The notes beneath the pieces were generated by a model, which had not been told where the DNA came from, ran no database searches, and saw only the letters and a list, made by a program, of their open reading frames with translations. Shown piece after piece: positions 1-6,005 of a stretch of DNA of 12,819 nucleotides (within the stretch, counting starts at the first letter, position 1; each line of letters opens with the position of its first letter). The stretch is from QALR01 sp964466625. GTDB taxonomy: Bacteria; Bacillota; Clostridia; Oscillospirales; CAG-272. The stretch covers positions 1-12,819 of the forward strand of contig CAYXQF010000054.1 of the NCBI GenBank assembly GCA_964466625.1. The letters are read 5' to 3'. The translations under genes were made by a program, and so were the position numbers.

Positions 1-41
1 GAATTTGTTGTGCCAAGGTCAATACCAATAATTTTTCCCGT
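1..41 (-). CDS. dnaK: Molecular chaperone DnaK (Hsp70), 5' end only
   Basis: Only the first 13 full codons and part of the next are inside the window. They read (start)GKIIGIDLGTTN, the hallmark phosphate-1 loop that opens the Hsp70 ATPase domain. DnaK is the ATP-driven chaperone that works with GrpE (nucleotide exchange) and DnaJ. It lies third in a leftward hrcA-grpE-dnaK operon, 58 nt after grpE, with no terminator visible in the gap. The expected initiator Met falls on an ACG codon at 41-39. The codon just before it is ATT (44-42), and no in-frame ATG, GTG or TTG lies between these and the grpE stop region that could be served by the Shine-Dalgarno GGAGG at 55-51. An out-of-frame ATG at 57-55 overlaps that site and runs into a stop after 12 codons. 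The gene identity is certain; the start codon is not. Confidence 0.93.
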
Positions 42-50
42 AATATATTT

Positions 51-55
51 CCTCC
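51..55 (-). promoter_or_regulatory. Shine-Dalgarno site that decides the dnaK start
   Basis: GGAGG on the minus strand. Nine bases separate it from the ACG at 41-39 and six from the ATT at 44-42. Both spacings are workable, so the site supports initiation at one of these two non-standard codons and at nothing further upstream. Confidence 0.7.
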
Positions 56-99
56 ATAAAGTTAGAATTTACATTTATTATTATATTTGAAAGTGAATT

Positions 100-585
100 T
101 TAGTTTGCAACTTTTACCATTGCATAGCGAATCACTTTGTCGCCTTTTTTATAACCCTTTTGAAGAACCTCTGCGATCTGGCTTTCGCCAAGCTCGCCGT
201 CTTCCACCTGCATGATCGCGTTGTGGAAATTCGGATCAAAGTCGTCACCGCGTTCACCGAAAGCAGTAACACCAAGACGCGACATGGAGTCTTCAAACTG
301 CTTGAGCGTCATCTTGACACCCTCTGTAAGCGCTTCCCCGTCGGAAAACATGAGCGCACGCTCAAGATTGTCGATCACAGGAAGAATTGCCGCCAGCACA
401 TCGCTGTAAGCGTCCGCATAGACATTTTCGCGCTCTTTGGCGGAGCGTTTGCGGTAGTTGTCGTATTCGGCGATCATGCGCAAATACTTATCGTTCAGTG
501 CCGAAAGTTCCTCTTTCGCTTTTTCAAGCTCTATCGCAGGAACCGTTTTCTCGGTCACTTCTTCACTAATATTCTTTTCGTCCAT
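100..585 (-). CDS. grpE: Nucleotide exchange factor GrpE
   Basis: A 161-aa protein, of usual size for Gram-positive GrpE, the dimeric cytoplasmic factor that releases ADP from DnaK. The N-terminal third is acidic, then a long charged helix (about residues 20-70, with YDNYRKRSAKE) forms the expected coiled coil. The motif LPVIDNLERAL and the C-terminal beta domain with DDFDPNFHNAI and QKGYKKGDKVIRYAMVKV are diagnostic. I start it at the ATG at 585, where AAGGAA stands nine bases upstream. The open frame runs 21 codons further, into the end of hrcA, but that extension has no family similarity. It lies 16 bases after the hrcA stop and 58 nt before dnaK, so it is co-transcribed with both. Confidence 0.96.
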   Translation of the reverse strand: MDEKNISEEVTEKTVPAIELEKAKEELSALNDKYLRMIAEYDNYRKRSAKERENVYADAYSDVLAAILPVIDNLERALMFSDGEALTEGVKMTLKQFEDSMSRLGVTAFGERGDDFDPNFHNAIMQVEDGELGESQIAEVLQKGYKKGDKVIRYAMVKVAN

Positions 586-601
586 TTCTGCACGTTCCTT
601 T

Positions 602-1675
602 CTATTCTTCGTCGAGTCCTGCGCCGAGAAGCCCTGCGACGTTGTCACCAGAAAGGCTTTCGGAAAGATATTCGACGGTGGAGATTACTTTGGAATAATC
701 CATGCGGCTCGGACCGAAAACGCCGATGGCGCCCACCGCTTTGCCGCCGACCTTGATGGTCTTGAAAACGAATGCGGAATGATCCACAAGCTCGCCGTTC
801 TGTCCGATAAAGATATTCACCTTATCATCGTCCGCGGCCTCAATGATCTTCATAAGATCCGCCTTATTTTCAAACATACCGATGACCTTTTTCATCTGTT
901 CTACATTTGAAAATTCAGGATATTCGAGAAGCTTGTTGATTCCCTCGAAATTGATATCCGCCTCTTCCGATTTGCCGATGGTATCATAGATGGCTTTGAT
1001 TACGGGAGAGATGATCGTCCCTGCCATGCCCATCTCGCTTTCCGCGCGCATGATCATCGGAAGTGTGACACCCGAAGAAGAGAGCCCTGCAAAATTCGCA
1101 TTAAGCACTTCAGAAAGTTTTCCAAGGGTATCGTGGTCAAGTGGGATATCCGTTCGAATATGTTTGGTGGAAACACTGCCATCCGACATGCGCATTACGA
1201 GAAGGAAAGCGTGATCTTCCAAAAGCATATACGAAAACTGCTCGACAGTCAGCGCACCCACAGGCGTGGACTTTACCGCGACCGTTGTATAATTGGTCAT
1301 CGAAGCGATGAGTTTCGATGCACTTTTCAAGATAGAATTTAATTCGCCCATTTTATCGCGAATAATATTGTTGAGTGACACGATCTCCGTTGCCGTCAGC
1401 TTATAGTTTTCCATGAGCGCGTCAACATAAAAACGGTAGCCAAGGCTTGTCGGGATTCTTCCCGCAGAGGTATGGGGCTGTTCAAGATATCCCATCTCCT
1501 CCAGTTCCGCCATTTCGTTGCGTATCGTCGCAGACGAATAAGGGATATCGGATTTGGTCATCAAATATTTGGAACCGATAGGCTCGCCCGTTGAAATATG
1601 CGACTCGATCACGGAACGCAAGATAAGCTTTTTTCGTCCGCTGAGATTGCTGCCGACCATAAGCTCATTCTTCAT
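602..1675 (-). CDS. hrcA: Heat-inducible transcription repressor HrcA
   Basis: A 357-aa protein, slightly longer than the usual 340-350. HrcA binds the CIRCE operator and represses class I heat-shock genes; its activity depends on GroEL. The N-terminal winged helix (about residues 10-80) carries the family signature SSATIRNEMAELEEMGYLEQ followed by PHTSAGRIPTSLGYRFYVD. The rest is the GAF-like and dimerisation region, ending in the typical RMDYSKVISTVEYLSESLS. The ATG at 1675 is preceded by AGGAG with a seven-base gap, and is preferred over the upstream codon at 1699, which would lie inside the CIRCE element. It is the first gene of the operon, so the repressor controls its own synthesis along with grpE and dnaK. 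Confidence 0.96.
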   Translation of the reverse strand: MKNELMVGSNLSGRKKLILRSVIESHISTGEPIGSKYLMTKSDIPYSSATIRNEMAELEEMGYLEQPHTSAGRIPTSLGYRFYVDALMENYKLTATEIVSLNNIIRDKMGELNSILKSASKLIASMTNYTTVAVKSTPVGALTVEQFSYMLLEDHAFLLVMRMSDGSVSTKHIRTDIPLDHDTLGKLSEVLNANFAGLSSSGVTLPMIMRAESEMGMAGTIISPVIKAIYDTIGKSEEADINFEGINKLLEYPEFSNVEQMKKVIGMFENKADLMKIIEAADDDKVNIFIGQNGELVDHSAFVFKTIKVGGKAVGAIGVFGPSRMDYSKVISTVEYLSESLSGDNVAGLLGAGLDEE

Positions 1676-1692
1676 GTTCTCACTCCTGTTTT

Positions 1693-1719
1693 TTAGCACT
1701 CAATCACCTCAAGTGCTAA
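1693..1719 (-). promoter_or_regulatory. CIRCE operator (HrcA-binding inverted repeat)
   Basis: TTAGCACTC, nine bases, then AAGTGCTAA on the plus strand. This matches the CIRCE consensus (TTAGCACTC-N9-GAGTGCTAA) with a single mismatch, the first base of the right arm. It sits 17 bases upstream of the hrcA ATG and just downstream of the predicted transcription start, the classical position for HrcA repression of hrcA-grpE-dnaK. Confidence 0.95.
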
Positions 1720-1730
1720 ACTTCGATATA

Positions 1731-1759
1731 GTTTTACCACTATTTTGCGCTTTTGTCAA
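1731..1759 (-). promoter_or_regulatory. Promoter of the hrcA-grpE-dnaK operon
   Basis: On the minus strand TTGACA (1759-1754), a 17-base spacer and TAAAAC (1736-1731), with an extended -10 TG one base before it. Transcription would start near 1724, immediately ahead of the CIRCE element. The -10 is imperfect (4 of 6), which the perfect -35 and the TG may offset. Confidence 0.65.
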
Positions 1760-1871
1760 GAGTATTTGCGTATTTTTTTATGAATTTTTTGTGAATTTGC
1801 GCACTTTGACATAAAGTGTGCCAATTTTTTGTCAAATTTTGACGGTTCTACGCAAATAAATCCTTTTGTGC

Positions 1872-1912
1872 ATAAAAAACGGGAACCCCGCACCGGCAGG
1901 AAGTTCCCGTTC
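1872..1912 (-). terminator. Rho-independent terminator after the CotS-like kinase gene
   Basis: On the minus strand ACGGGAAC pairs perfectly with GTTCCCGT (1910-1903 with 1886-1879). An inner CCTGC/GCGGG stem closes a CGGT loop, and six T follow. It begins 8 bases after the stop codon at 1918-1920 and separates the kinase gene from the heat-shock operon. Confidence 0.88.
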
Positions 1913-1917
1913 TCTTA

Positions 1918-2907
1918 TCATAAAGTCCTTAGCTTGGCAGACAACGCATCTGCATTTTCATAAAAATATCGGCAAAACATCACCCTTCGAGAAGAGTCCG
2001 CAAAAGACACTTCGCTCCCCGTTTTCAAAAAATCACGATATAAAAAACGGTTTCGCCCCATGTAATAAAGAAAAATATAAATCATATTCTCCATGTCTTT
2101 ACCGCTGAGGGGACACTCATTCGCATAAGAACGCAAATAACTTCGAAATCGACACCAATCGAAATCCTGCGGAAAAGAGCAATCCGAAGAAGCCAGATAA
2201 TAAAATCGCATCAACTCCCAAGAAACAGGCACGGTGTGAACATTGGCCAAGTCGATAATTCTGACAATATTATCTCCGTCACAGCGAAGCTGACTTGGCG
2301 TATAATCACCGTGCGATGCACAATAAGTAACGCCCGTAAAACAAGGAACCCAAGAATGCATTTCTTTTGTTAAAGAAACTGCAAACGCAATATCCTCTTC
2401 AATCTTCTTTTTTGTCGAAGTCGGAGTTTCTTTTTCTGCGAGCAACGCCAACGTTTCCGAATAAAAAGAAATATATTTGAACTCATCAAATTTCCCAAAC
2501 CAAGAATCATCAAACAAAAGCGGCAAATTTTCGTTTTTTAGTGCGCGGTGAATTTTACCGAGATATGATGCCGCCCTGCACATCGCGCTTTCGCCCAAAG
2601 AATTTTGTGAAGGTGTTTTTCCAAAAGCATATTTTTGCAGTTGATAGATCCTTCCTTGGAAAGTCGCATACGCTTGACCTAATACGGTGGTAATGATTTC
2701 TGAGGCTGGGATATCATTTGCGTTTAAAATTCCACATATTTTCGCATCAACAATAGCGCGCTCAGCGGAAAAAGATGCTTGAAACTCTTTCAAAAAATAT
2801 ACAGCTTCTCCCGAAAACACACGAAAACAGGAAGCTGTCGTCCGCTCCAGCGGCTCCACCAAATCAGCTTCAATATTCCAATAATGTTTGAGAATATCAC
2901 GATACAT
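1918..2907 (-). CDS. CotS/aminoglycoside-phosphotransferase-like kinase, substrate unknown
   Basis: A 329-aa cytoplasmic protein with the layout of the APH/CotS/choline-kinase fold. The N-lobe has VYFLKEFQ with a likely ATP-binding Lys at about 40, and ERAIVDAKICGIL as helix C. The C-lobe has the catalytic loop SHGDYTPSQ (Asp about 201) and a metal-site segment RIIDLAN (Asp about 219), followed by VSWELMRFYY. The usual Asn of the HGDxxxxN loop is Gln here, and the usual DFD is DLA. I read it as an active-looking member of a divergent branch, but the substrate cannot be told. The ATG at 2907 has AAAGGTGG upstream. The frame stays open to a GTG at 2970, but that extension would be encoded by the terminator hairpin in the leader. 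It is a single gene between its own leader and terminator. Confidence 0.72.
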   Translation of the reverse strand: MYRDILKHYWNIEADLVEPLERTTASCFRVFSGEAVYFLKEFQASFSAERAIVDAKICGILNANDIPASEIITTVLGQAYATFQGRIYQLQKYAFGKTPSQNSLGESAMCRAASYLGKIHRALKNENLPLLFDDSWFGKFDEFKYISFYSETLALLAEKETPTSTKKKIEEDIAFAVSLTKEMHSWVPCFTGVTYCASHGDYTPSQLRCDGDNIVRIIDLANVHTVPVSWELMRFYYLASSDCSFPQDFDWCRFRSYLRSYANECPLSGKDMENMIYIFLYYMGRNRFLYRDFLKTGSEVSFADSSRRVMFCRYFYENADALSAKLRTL

Positions 2908-2927
2908 AAAGGGCCACCTTTCAAAAG

Positions 2928-2959
2928 CAAAAAAATAACAGGCGTAAACGCCTGTTATT
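2928..2959 (-). terminator. Intrinsic terminator inside the kinase leader (putative attenuator)
   Basis: A perfect 11-bp inverted repeat, AATAACAGGCG and CGCCTGTTATT (2934-2944 and 2949-2959) around TAAA, followed on the minus strand by a run of seven T (2935-2929). It lies downstream of the kinase promoter and about 20 bases upstream of its Shine-Dalgarno site. It can therefore end transcripts before the gene, and would also stop tcdA read-through, since tcdA has no other visible terminator. Confidence 0.8.
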
Positions 2960-3018
2960 ATGGAGAACACAGCCCTATTGGACCATGCTTTCGACGATAT
3001 AATATATTGATGTATATT

Positions 3019-3047
3019 ATTATAATATCATCTTGTTGTTTTGTCAA
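3019..3047 (-). promoter_or_regulatory. Consensus promoter of the kinase leader
   Basis: Minus strand: TTGACA (3047-3042), a 17-base spacer and TATAAT (3024-3019), a perfect match to the sigma-A consensus. Transcription would begin near 3012, giving a leader of about 105 nt, or a short RNA of about 85 nt if it stops at the hairpin ending at 2928. Confidence 0.82.
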
Positions 3048-3066
3048 CGGTTTTTTTACAAAAAAT

Positions 3067-3801
3067 TCACATTTTCTCGTTTTTCAATAAAATTTTGACA
3101 GCTTCCGAAGCAAGCAAAAGCCCTGCAGAGGACGGAACAAAGGAAAGACTACCGGGAACCTGACGTTTGCCCACAGGAATCACGCTTTCGTCACCCACAT
3201 AATCCGGGTGTGCAGACATCGGTGTTTCCGTAGAATACACCACACGCAAATGTTCAATTCCTCTTGCGCGCAATTCCCTTCTCATCACTCTTGCCAGCGG
3301 ACACATCTGTGTCTTGGAAATATCCGTCACCGTGAGTTGTTCGGGATCCATCTTATTTCCCGTTCCCATCGCACAAAGGATCGGCACGTTCAGCGCATTC
3401 GCGCGCACAACGAGCTCGATCTTGGCAGAAACGGTGTCGATCGCATCAATGATAATATCATAATCATGAAGCGGAATCTCGTCCGCGTTTTCGGGCAGAT
3501 AAAACATCGGAAGTGCCGTGACGTTCGCTGTTGGATTGATATCCAAGATTCGCTCTTTCATCACCTCGGCTTTATTTCTGCCAACGGTGGAATGAAGGGC
3601 GATCAACTGGCGGTTGATATTGGAAACGGAAACGTCGTCGTTATCCACAAGCGTGATCGTACCGACACCAATCCTCGCAAGCGCTTCCGCGCAAAACGAG
3701 CCGACACCGCCCACACCGAAAAGAATAACTTTCGATTTATTTAATTTTTCGATCGCGTCATTTCCGAGAAGAAATGCCGTGCGTACAAATTGTTCGTTCA
3801 T
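3067..3801 (-). CDS. tcdA: tRNA threonylcarbamoyladenosine dehydratase TcdA (ThiF/MoeB/E1-like)
   Basis: A 244-aa E1-like enzyme. TcdA adenylates and cyclises the t6A base at position 37 of ANN-decoding tRNAs to ct6A. The nucleotide fold begins with GVGGVGSFCAEALARIG (about residues 29-45), then LVDNDDV with the ATP-site Asp, SNINRQ, a Lys at about 77, and DYDIIIDAIDT. The C-terminal part has GKRQVPGSLSFVPSSAGL, characteristic of TcdA rather than ThiF or MoeB. The ATG at 3801 has AAAGGA five bases upstream. The longer open frame to 3912 is only the translation of a palindromic repeat and is discarded. Its stop is only about 20 bases from the next promoter. No convincing promoter of its own is visible, so read-through from typA is possible. 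Confidence 0.9.
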   Translation of the reverse strand: MNEQFVRTAFLLGNDAIEKLNKSKVILFGVGGVGSFCAEALARIGVGTITLVDNDDVSVSNINRQLIALHSTVGRNKAEVMKERILDINPTANVTALPMFYLPENADEIPLHDYDIIIDAIDTVSAKIELVVRANALNVPILCAMGTGNKMDPEQLTVTDISKTQMCPLARVMRRELRARGIEHLRVVYSTETPMSAHPDYVGDESVIPVGKRQVPGSLSFVPSSAGLLLASEAVKILLKNEKM

Positions 3802-3817
3802 ATTTTTCCTTTCTGTG

Positions 3818-3936
3818 TTGGGACGCTGTCCCAAACCCTGCCAAGGACTCTGCCCCCCTGGAATCCGCAAAAGGGACTTGTCCCTTTTGAATCCCGTGTG
3901 GGGTGAATTCATTTTATTTTGTAAGGGACGAGGTCC
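3818..3936. repeat. Palindromic intergenic repeat in the tcdA leader (REP-like)
   Basis: A GC-richer block between typA and tcdA built from nested palindromes. TTGGGAC-GCT-GTCCCAA lies at 3818-3834, CCAAGGA paired with CCCCTGG at 3841-3860, AAAAGGGAC-TT-GTCCCTTTT at 3869-3888, and GGAC-GAG-GTCC at 3926-3936. The GGGAC/GTCCC core occurs three times, and GAATCC occurs on each side of the third stem. Similar dispersed blocks are common between genes of Clostridia, which I state from memory. Copies elsewhere in the genome cannot be seen here. Confidence 0.55.
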
Positions 3937-3946
3937 TATTCAAATA

Positions 3947-3974
3947 GAAAATTTCCCCCGAAGGGGAAATTTTC
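3947..3974 (-). terminator. Rho-independent terminator of typA with a UUCG loop
   Basis: A perfect 12-bp stem, GAAAATTTCCCC with GGGGAAATTTTC, around a TTCG loop on the minus strand. This is the very stable C(UUCG)G tetraloop. The T-rich stretch is the 3' arm and TATTT after it. It starts 13 bases after the typA stop. Confidence 0.82.
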
Positions 3975-3987
3975 CTATCAATTCGGC

Positions 3988-5832
3988 TTATTTGCCGCTT
4001 TCTTTTTTGATCTTACCTGCGAGCTTATAACGAGCATCGTTGGAAAGAATTCTCTTACGAAGACGAATGGATTTGGGAGTAACTTCGATGAGTTCGTCAT
4101 CTGCGATAAATTCGATCGCTTCTTCCAAGGTCATGATCTTTGCAGGAACAAGACGAAGTGCTTCATCAGCACCTTTGGAACGAACAGCAGTGAGATGTTT
4201 TTCTTTGCAAACATTGACCGCGATATCGCCCATCTTGGGGTTTTCACCAACGATCATGCCTTCGTATACGGGACACTGATTGCTGATGAACATGATGCCT
4301 CTATCCTGTGCATTGAATACACCATAAGAAGTGGATTCACCTGCTTCGGAGGCTACGAGAGAACCGGTAAAGCGGCGAACGATATCGCCCTTGTGAGGTT
4401 CATAGCATTCGAAAGTGGAGTTAAGAATACCTTCACCGCGTGTATCCGTAAGGAATTCGCTTCTGTAACCGAAAAGGCATCTGGTAGGGATAAGATATTC
4501 AAGTCTGGAACGCATACCACCTGCGGTAGGAGTCATGTTGAGAAGTTCGCCTTTTCTTGCACCGAGTTTTTCCATAACGGGGCCGCAATAATCGTTGGGA
4601 ACGTCGATTTCTACGCGTTCAACAGGTTCACAAAGCTCACCTTCGATCTCTTTGAAGAGAACACGAGGAGTGCTGACAGTCAGTTCATAACCTTCACGGC
4701 GCATATTTTCCACGAGAATGGAAAGGTGCATTTCACCTCTGCCTGCTACCTTGAAGCTATCCGTGGTTTCACCATCGGAAACACGGAGAGAAACGTCTTT
4801 GAGAAGTTCTTTGTAAAGACGTTCGCGGAGCTGACGGGAAGTAACGAATTTACCTTCTTTGCCTGCAAAGGGGCTATCGTTAACAGAGAATGTCATTTCC
4901 ATAGTAGGTTCGCTGACTTTAACAAATTCAAGAGGTTCTACACAATCCATCGAGGTGATCGTGTCACCGATAGAGATATCTTCCGCGCCGGAGAAGCACA
5001 CGATATCACCCATCTTAGCTTCGGTTACGGGAACACGGCGAAGACCATCGATCTGGCTGATGCTGACGATTTTCGTTCTTCTGGGCTTTTCTTCGGTGTT
5101 ATGGAAGTTGGAGATCATTGCTTCCTGATTCTGACGGAGAACGCCTCTTTCAATGCGTCCGATACCGATTCTACCAACATAGTCGTTATAGTCGATAGAA
5201 GAAACAAGGAGCTGGAGAGGTGCTTCCACTTCACCTTCGGGGGCAGGAATATAGTTAAGAATGGTTTCGAAGAGCGGAATGAAATCCGTACCCTCTTCAT
5301 AGGGGGAGTATGCAGCGGTACCCGCTCTGCCGGAACACCAAAGCATCGGAGAATCAAGCTGCTCGTCAGTTGCGTTAAGTTCGAGAAGGAGTTCCAGAAC
5401 TTCGTCACCGACTTCATCAAGACGTGCGTCGGGGCGGTCGATCTTATTTACAACAACGATAACGCGGTGATTCATTTCAAGTGCTTTTTTCAAAACGAAA
5501 CGAGTCTGGGGCATGGGGCCTTCTGCGGCGTCAACAAGCAAAATAACGCCGTTTACCATTTTCAGGATACGTTCAACTTCGCCGCCGAAGTCTGCGTGTC
5601 CGGGAGTATCAATAACGTTGATCTTTATGCCTTTGTAATGAACGGCAGTATTTTTCGCAAGAATGGTGATACCGCGTTCTTTTTCGATGGCATTGGAGTC
5701 CATAACGCGGTCTTCCGTTGCCTGATTGTCGCGGTAGATACCGCCTTGTTTGAGCATTTCATCTACGAGTGTGGTCTTACCGTGGTCAACGTGTGCGATA
5801 ATCGCAACATTTCTCAAGTCTTCTCTTTTCAA
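3988..5832 (-). CDS. typA: Ribosome-associated translational GTPase TypA/BipA
   Basis: A 614-aa protein, full length for the family. TypA/BipA is a GTPase related to EF-G/LepA that binds the 70S ribosome and acts in ribosome assembly and stress or cold adaptation. The G domain is complete: AHVDHGKTTL (about 14-23), ERGITILAKN, DTPGHADFGG, NKIDRP and SGRAG. Domain II, an EF-G-like domain III (GRGEMHLSILVENMRREGYE) and the TypA-specific C-terminal part (LTAVRSKGADEALRL and EAIEFIADDELIEVTP) follow. The start is a TTG at 5832-5830 with AGGAG six bases upstream; it gives the expected N-terminus MKREDLRNVAII, and no ATG is available in frame. The gene is monocistronic or followed by tcdA. Confidence 0.97.
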   Translation of the reverse strand: MKREDLRNVAIIAHVDHGKTTLVDEMLKQGGIYRDNQATEDRVMDSNAIEKERGITILAKNTAVHYKGIKINVIDTPGHADFGGEVERILKMVNGVILLVDAAEGPMPQTRFVLKKALEMNHRVIVVVNKIDRPDARLDEVGDEVLELLLELNATDEQLDSPMLWCSGRAGTAAYSPYEEGTDFIPLFETILNYIPAPEGEVEAPLQLLVSSIDYNDYVGRIGIGRIERGVLRQNQEAMISNFHNTEEKPRRTKIVSISQIDGLRRVPVTEAKMGDIVCFSGAEDISIGDTITSMDCVEPLEFVKVSEPTMEMTFSVNDSPFAGKEGKFVTSRQLRERLYKELLKDVSLRVSDGETTDSFKVAGRGEMHLSILVENMRREGYELTVSTPRVLFKEIEGELCEPVERVEIDVPNDYCGPVMEKLGARKGELLNMTPTAGGMRSRLEYLIPTRCLFGYRSEFLTDTRGEGILNSTFECYEPHKGDIVRRFTGSLVASEAGESTSYGVFNAQDRGIMFISNQCPVYEGMIVGENPKMGDIAVNVCKEKHLTAVRSKGADEALRLVPAKIMTLEEAIEFIADDELIEVTPKSIRLRKRILSNDARYKLAGKIKKESGK

Positions 5833-5888
5833 AGTTTTCTCCTCGCTTTTATATTAAAATTCGTGATTTTTGACTTTTTAACTTTGAT

Positions 5889-5897
5889 ATTATACCA
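5889..5897 (-). promoter_or_regulatory. Extended -10 promoter of typA
   Basis: Minus strand TGGTATAAT at 5897-5889, a perfect -10 with extended TG. The -35 position at 17-base spacing (5917-5912) is poor (TTCCAT). Transcription would begin near 5882, about 50 nt ahead of the TTG start. Confidence 0.65.
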
Positions 5898-5956
5898 CTA
5901 TTTTCGCCAAAATGGAATATGTTTTTAAATATTTTTTGAAAAAATTTCATTTTTTC

Positions 5957-5990
5957 GAAAAAAGTACGGGAACTAAAAAAATTCCCGCAC
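5957..5990 (-). terminator. Rho-independent terminator of the 555-aa lipoprotein gene
   Basis: On the minus strand GTGCGGGAA pairs with TTCCCGTAC (5990-5982 with 5972-5964), nine pairs including one G-T, and six T follow (5963-5958). It lies 15 bases after the stop codon. The plus-strand reading also has a T-rich tail, but no plus-strand gene approaches. Confidence 0.8.
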
Positions 5991-6005
5991 GATTTTTATT
6001 TTTCA

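Noticed and set aside
20..57. ATG at 57-55 as the dnaK start
   Set aside because: It is out of frame with the Hsp70 sequence, overlaps the GGAGG site, and meets a stop after 12 codons.
586..648. 21-codon N-terminal extension of GrpE overlapping the end of hrcA
   Set aside because: There is no family similarity in the extension, and the ATG at 585 has its own AAGGAA site.
1802..1843. CACTTT/AAAGTG and GTCAAA-type small dyads upstream of the hrcA promoter, and a possible second TTGACA
   Set aside because: The stems are short and no -10 fits at the right spacing. They were not distinguished from chance in AT-rich DNA.
2908..2970. GTG-started extension of the kinase through the leader hairpin
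   Set aside because: The residues are encoded by the terminator stem and its T run, and the ATG at 2907 has a proper ribosome site. It is kept only as a possible coupling element in the leader finding.
3802..3912. 37-codon N-terminal extension of TcdA
   Set aside because: It is a translation of the palindromic repeat block. The ATG at 3801 has a good ribosome site and gives the usual family start.
4195..5928. 577-codon open frame on the plus strand
   Set aside because: It is fully antisense to typA, has no ribosome site and no recognisable domain, and its composition follows typA codon use. It is a shadow of a codon-biased gene.
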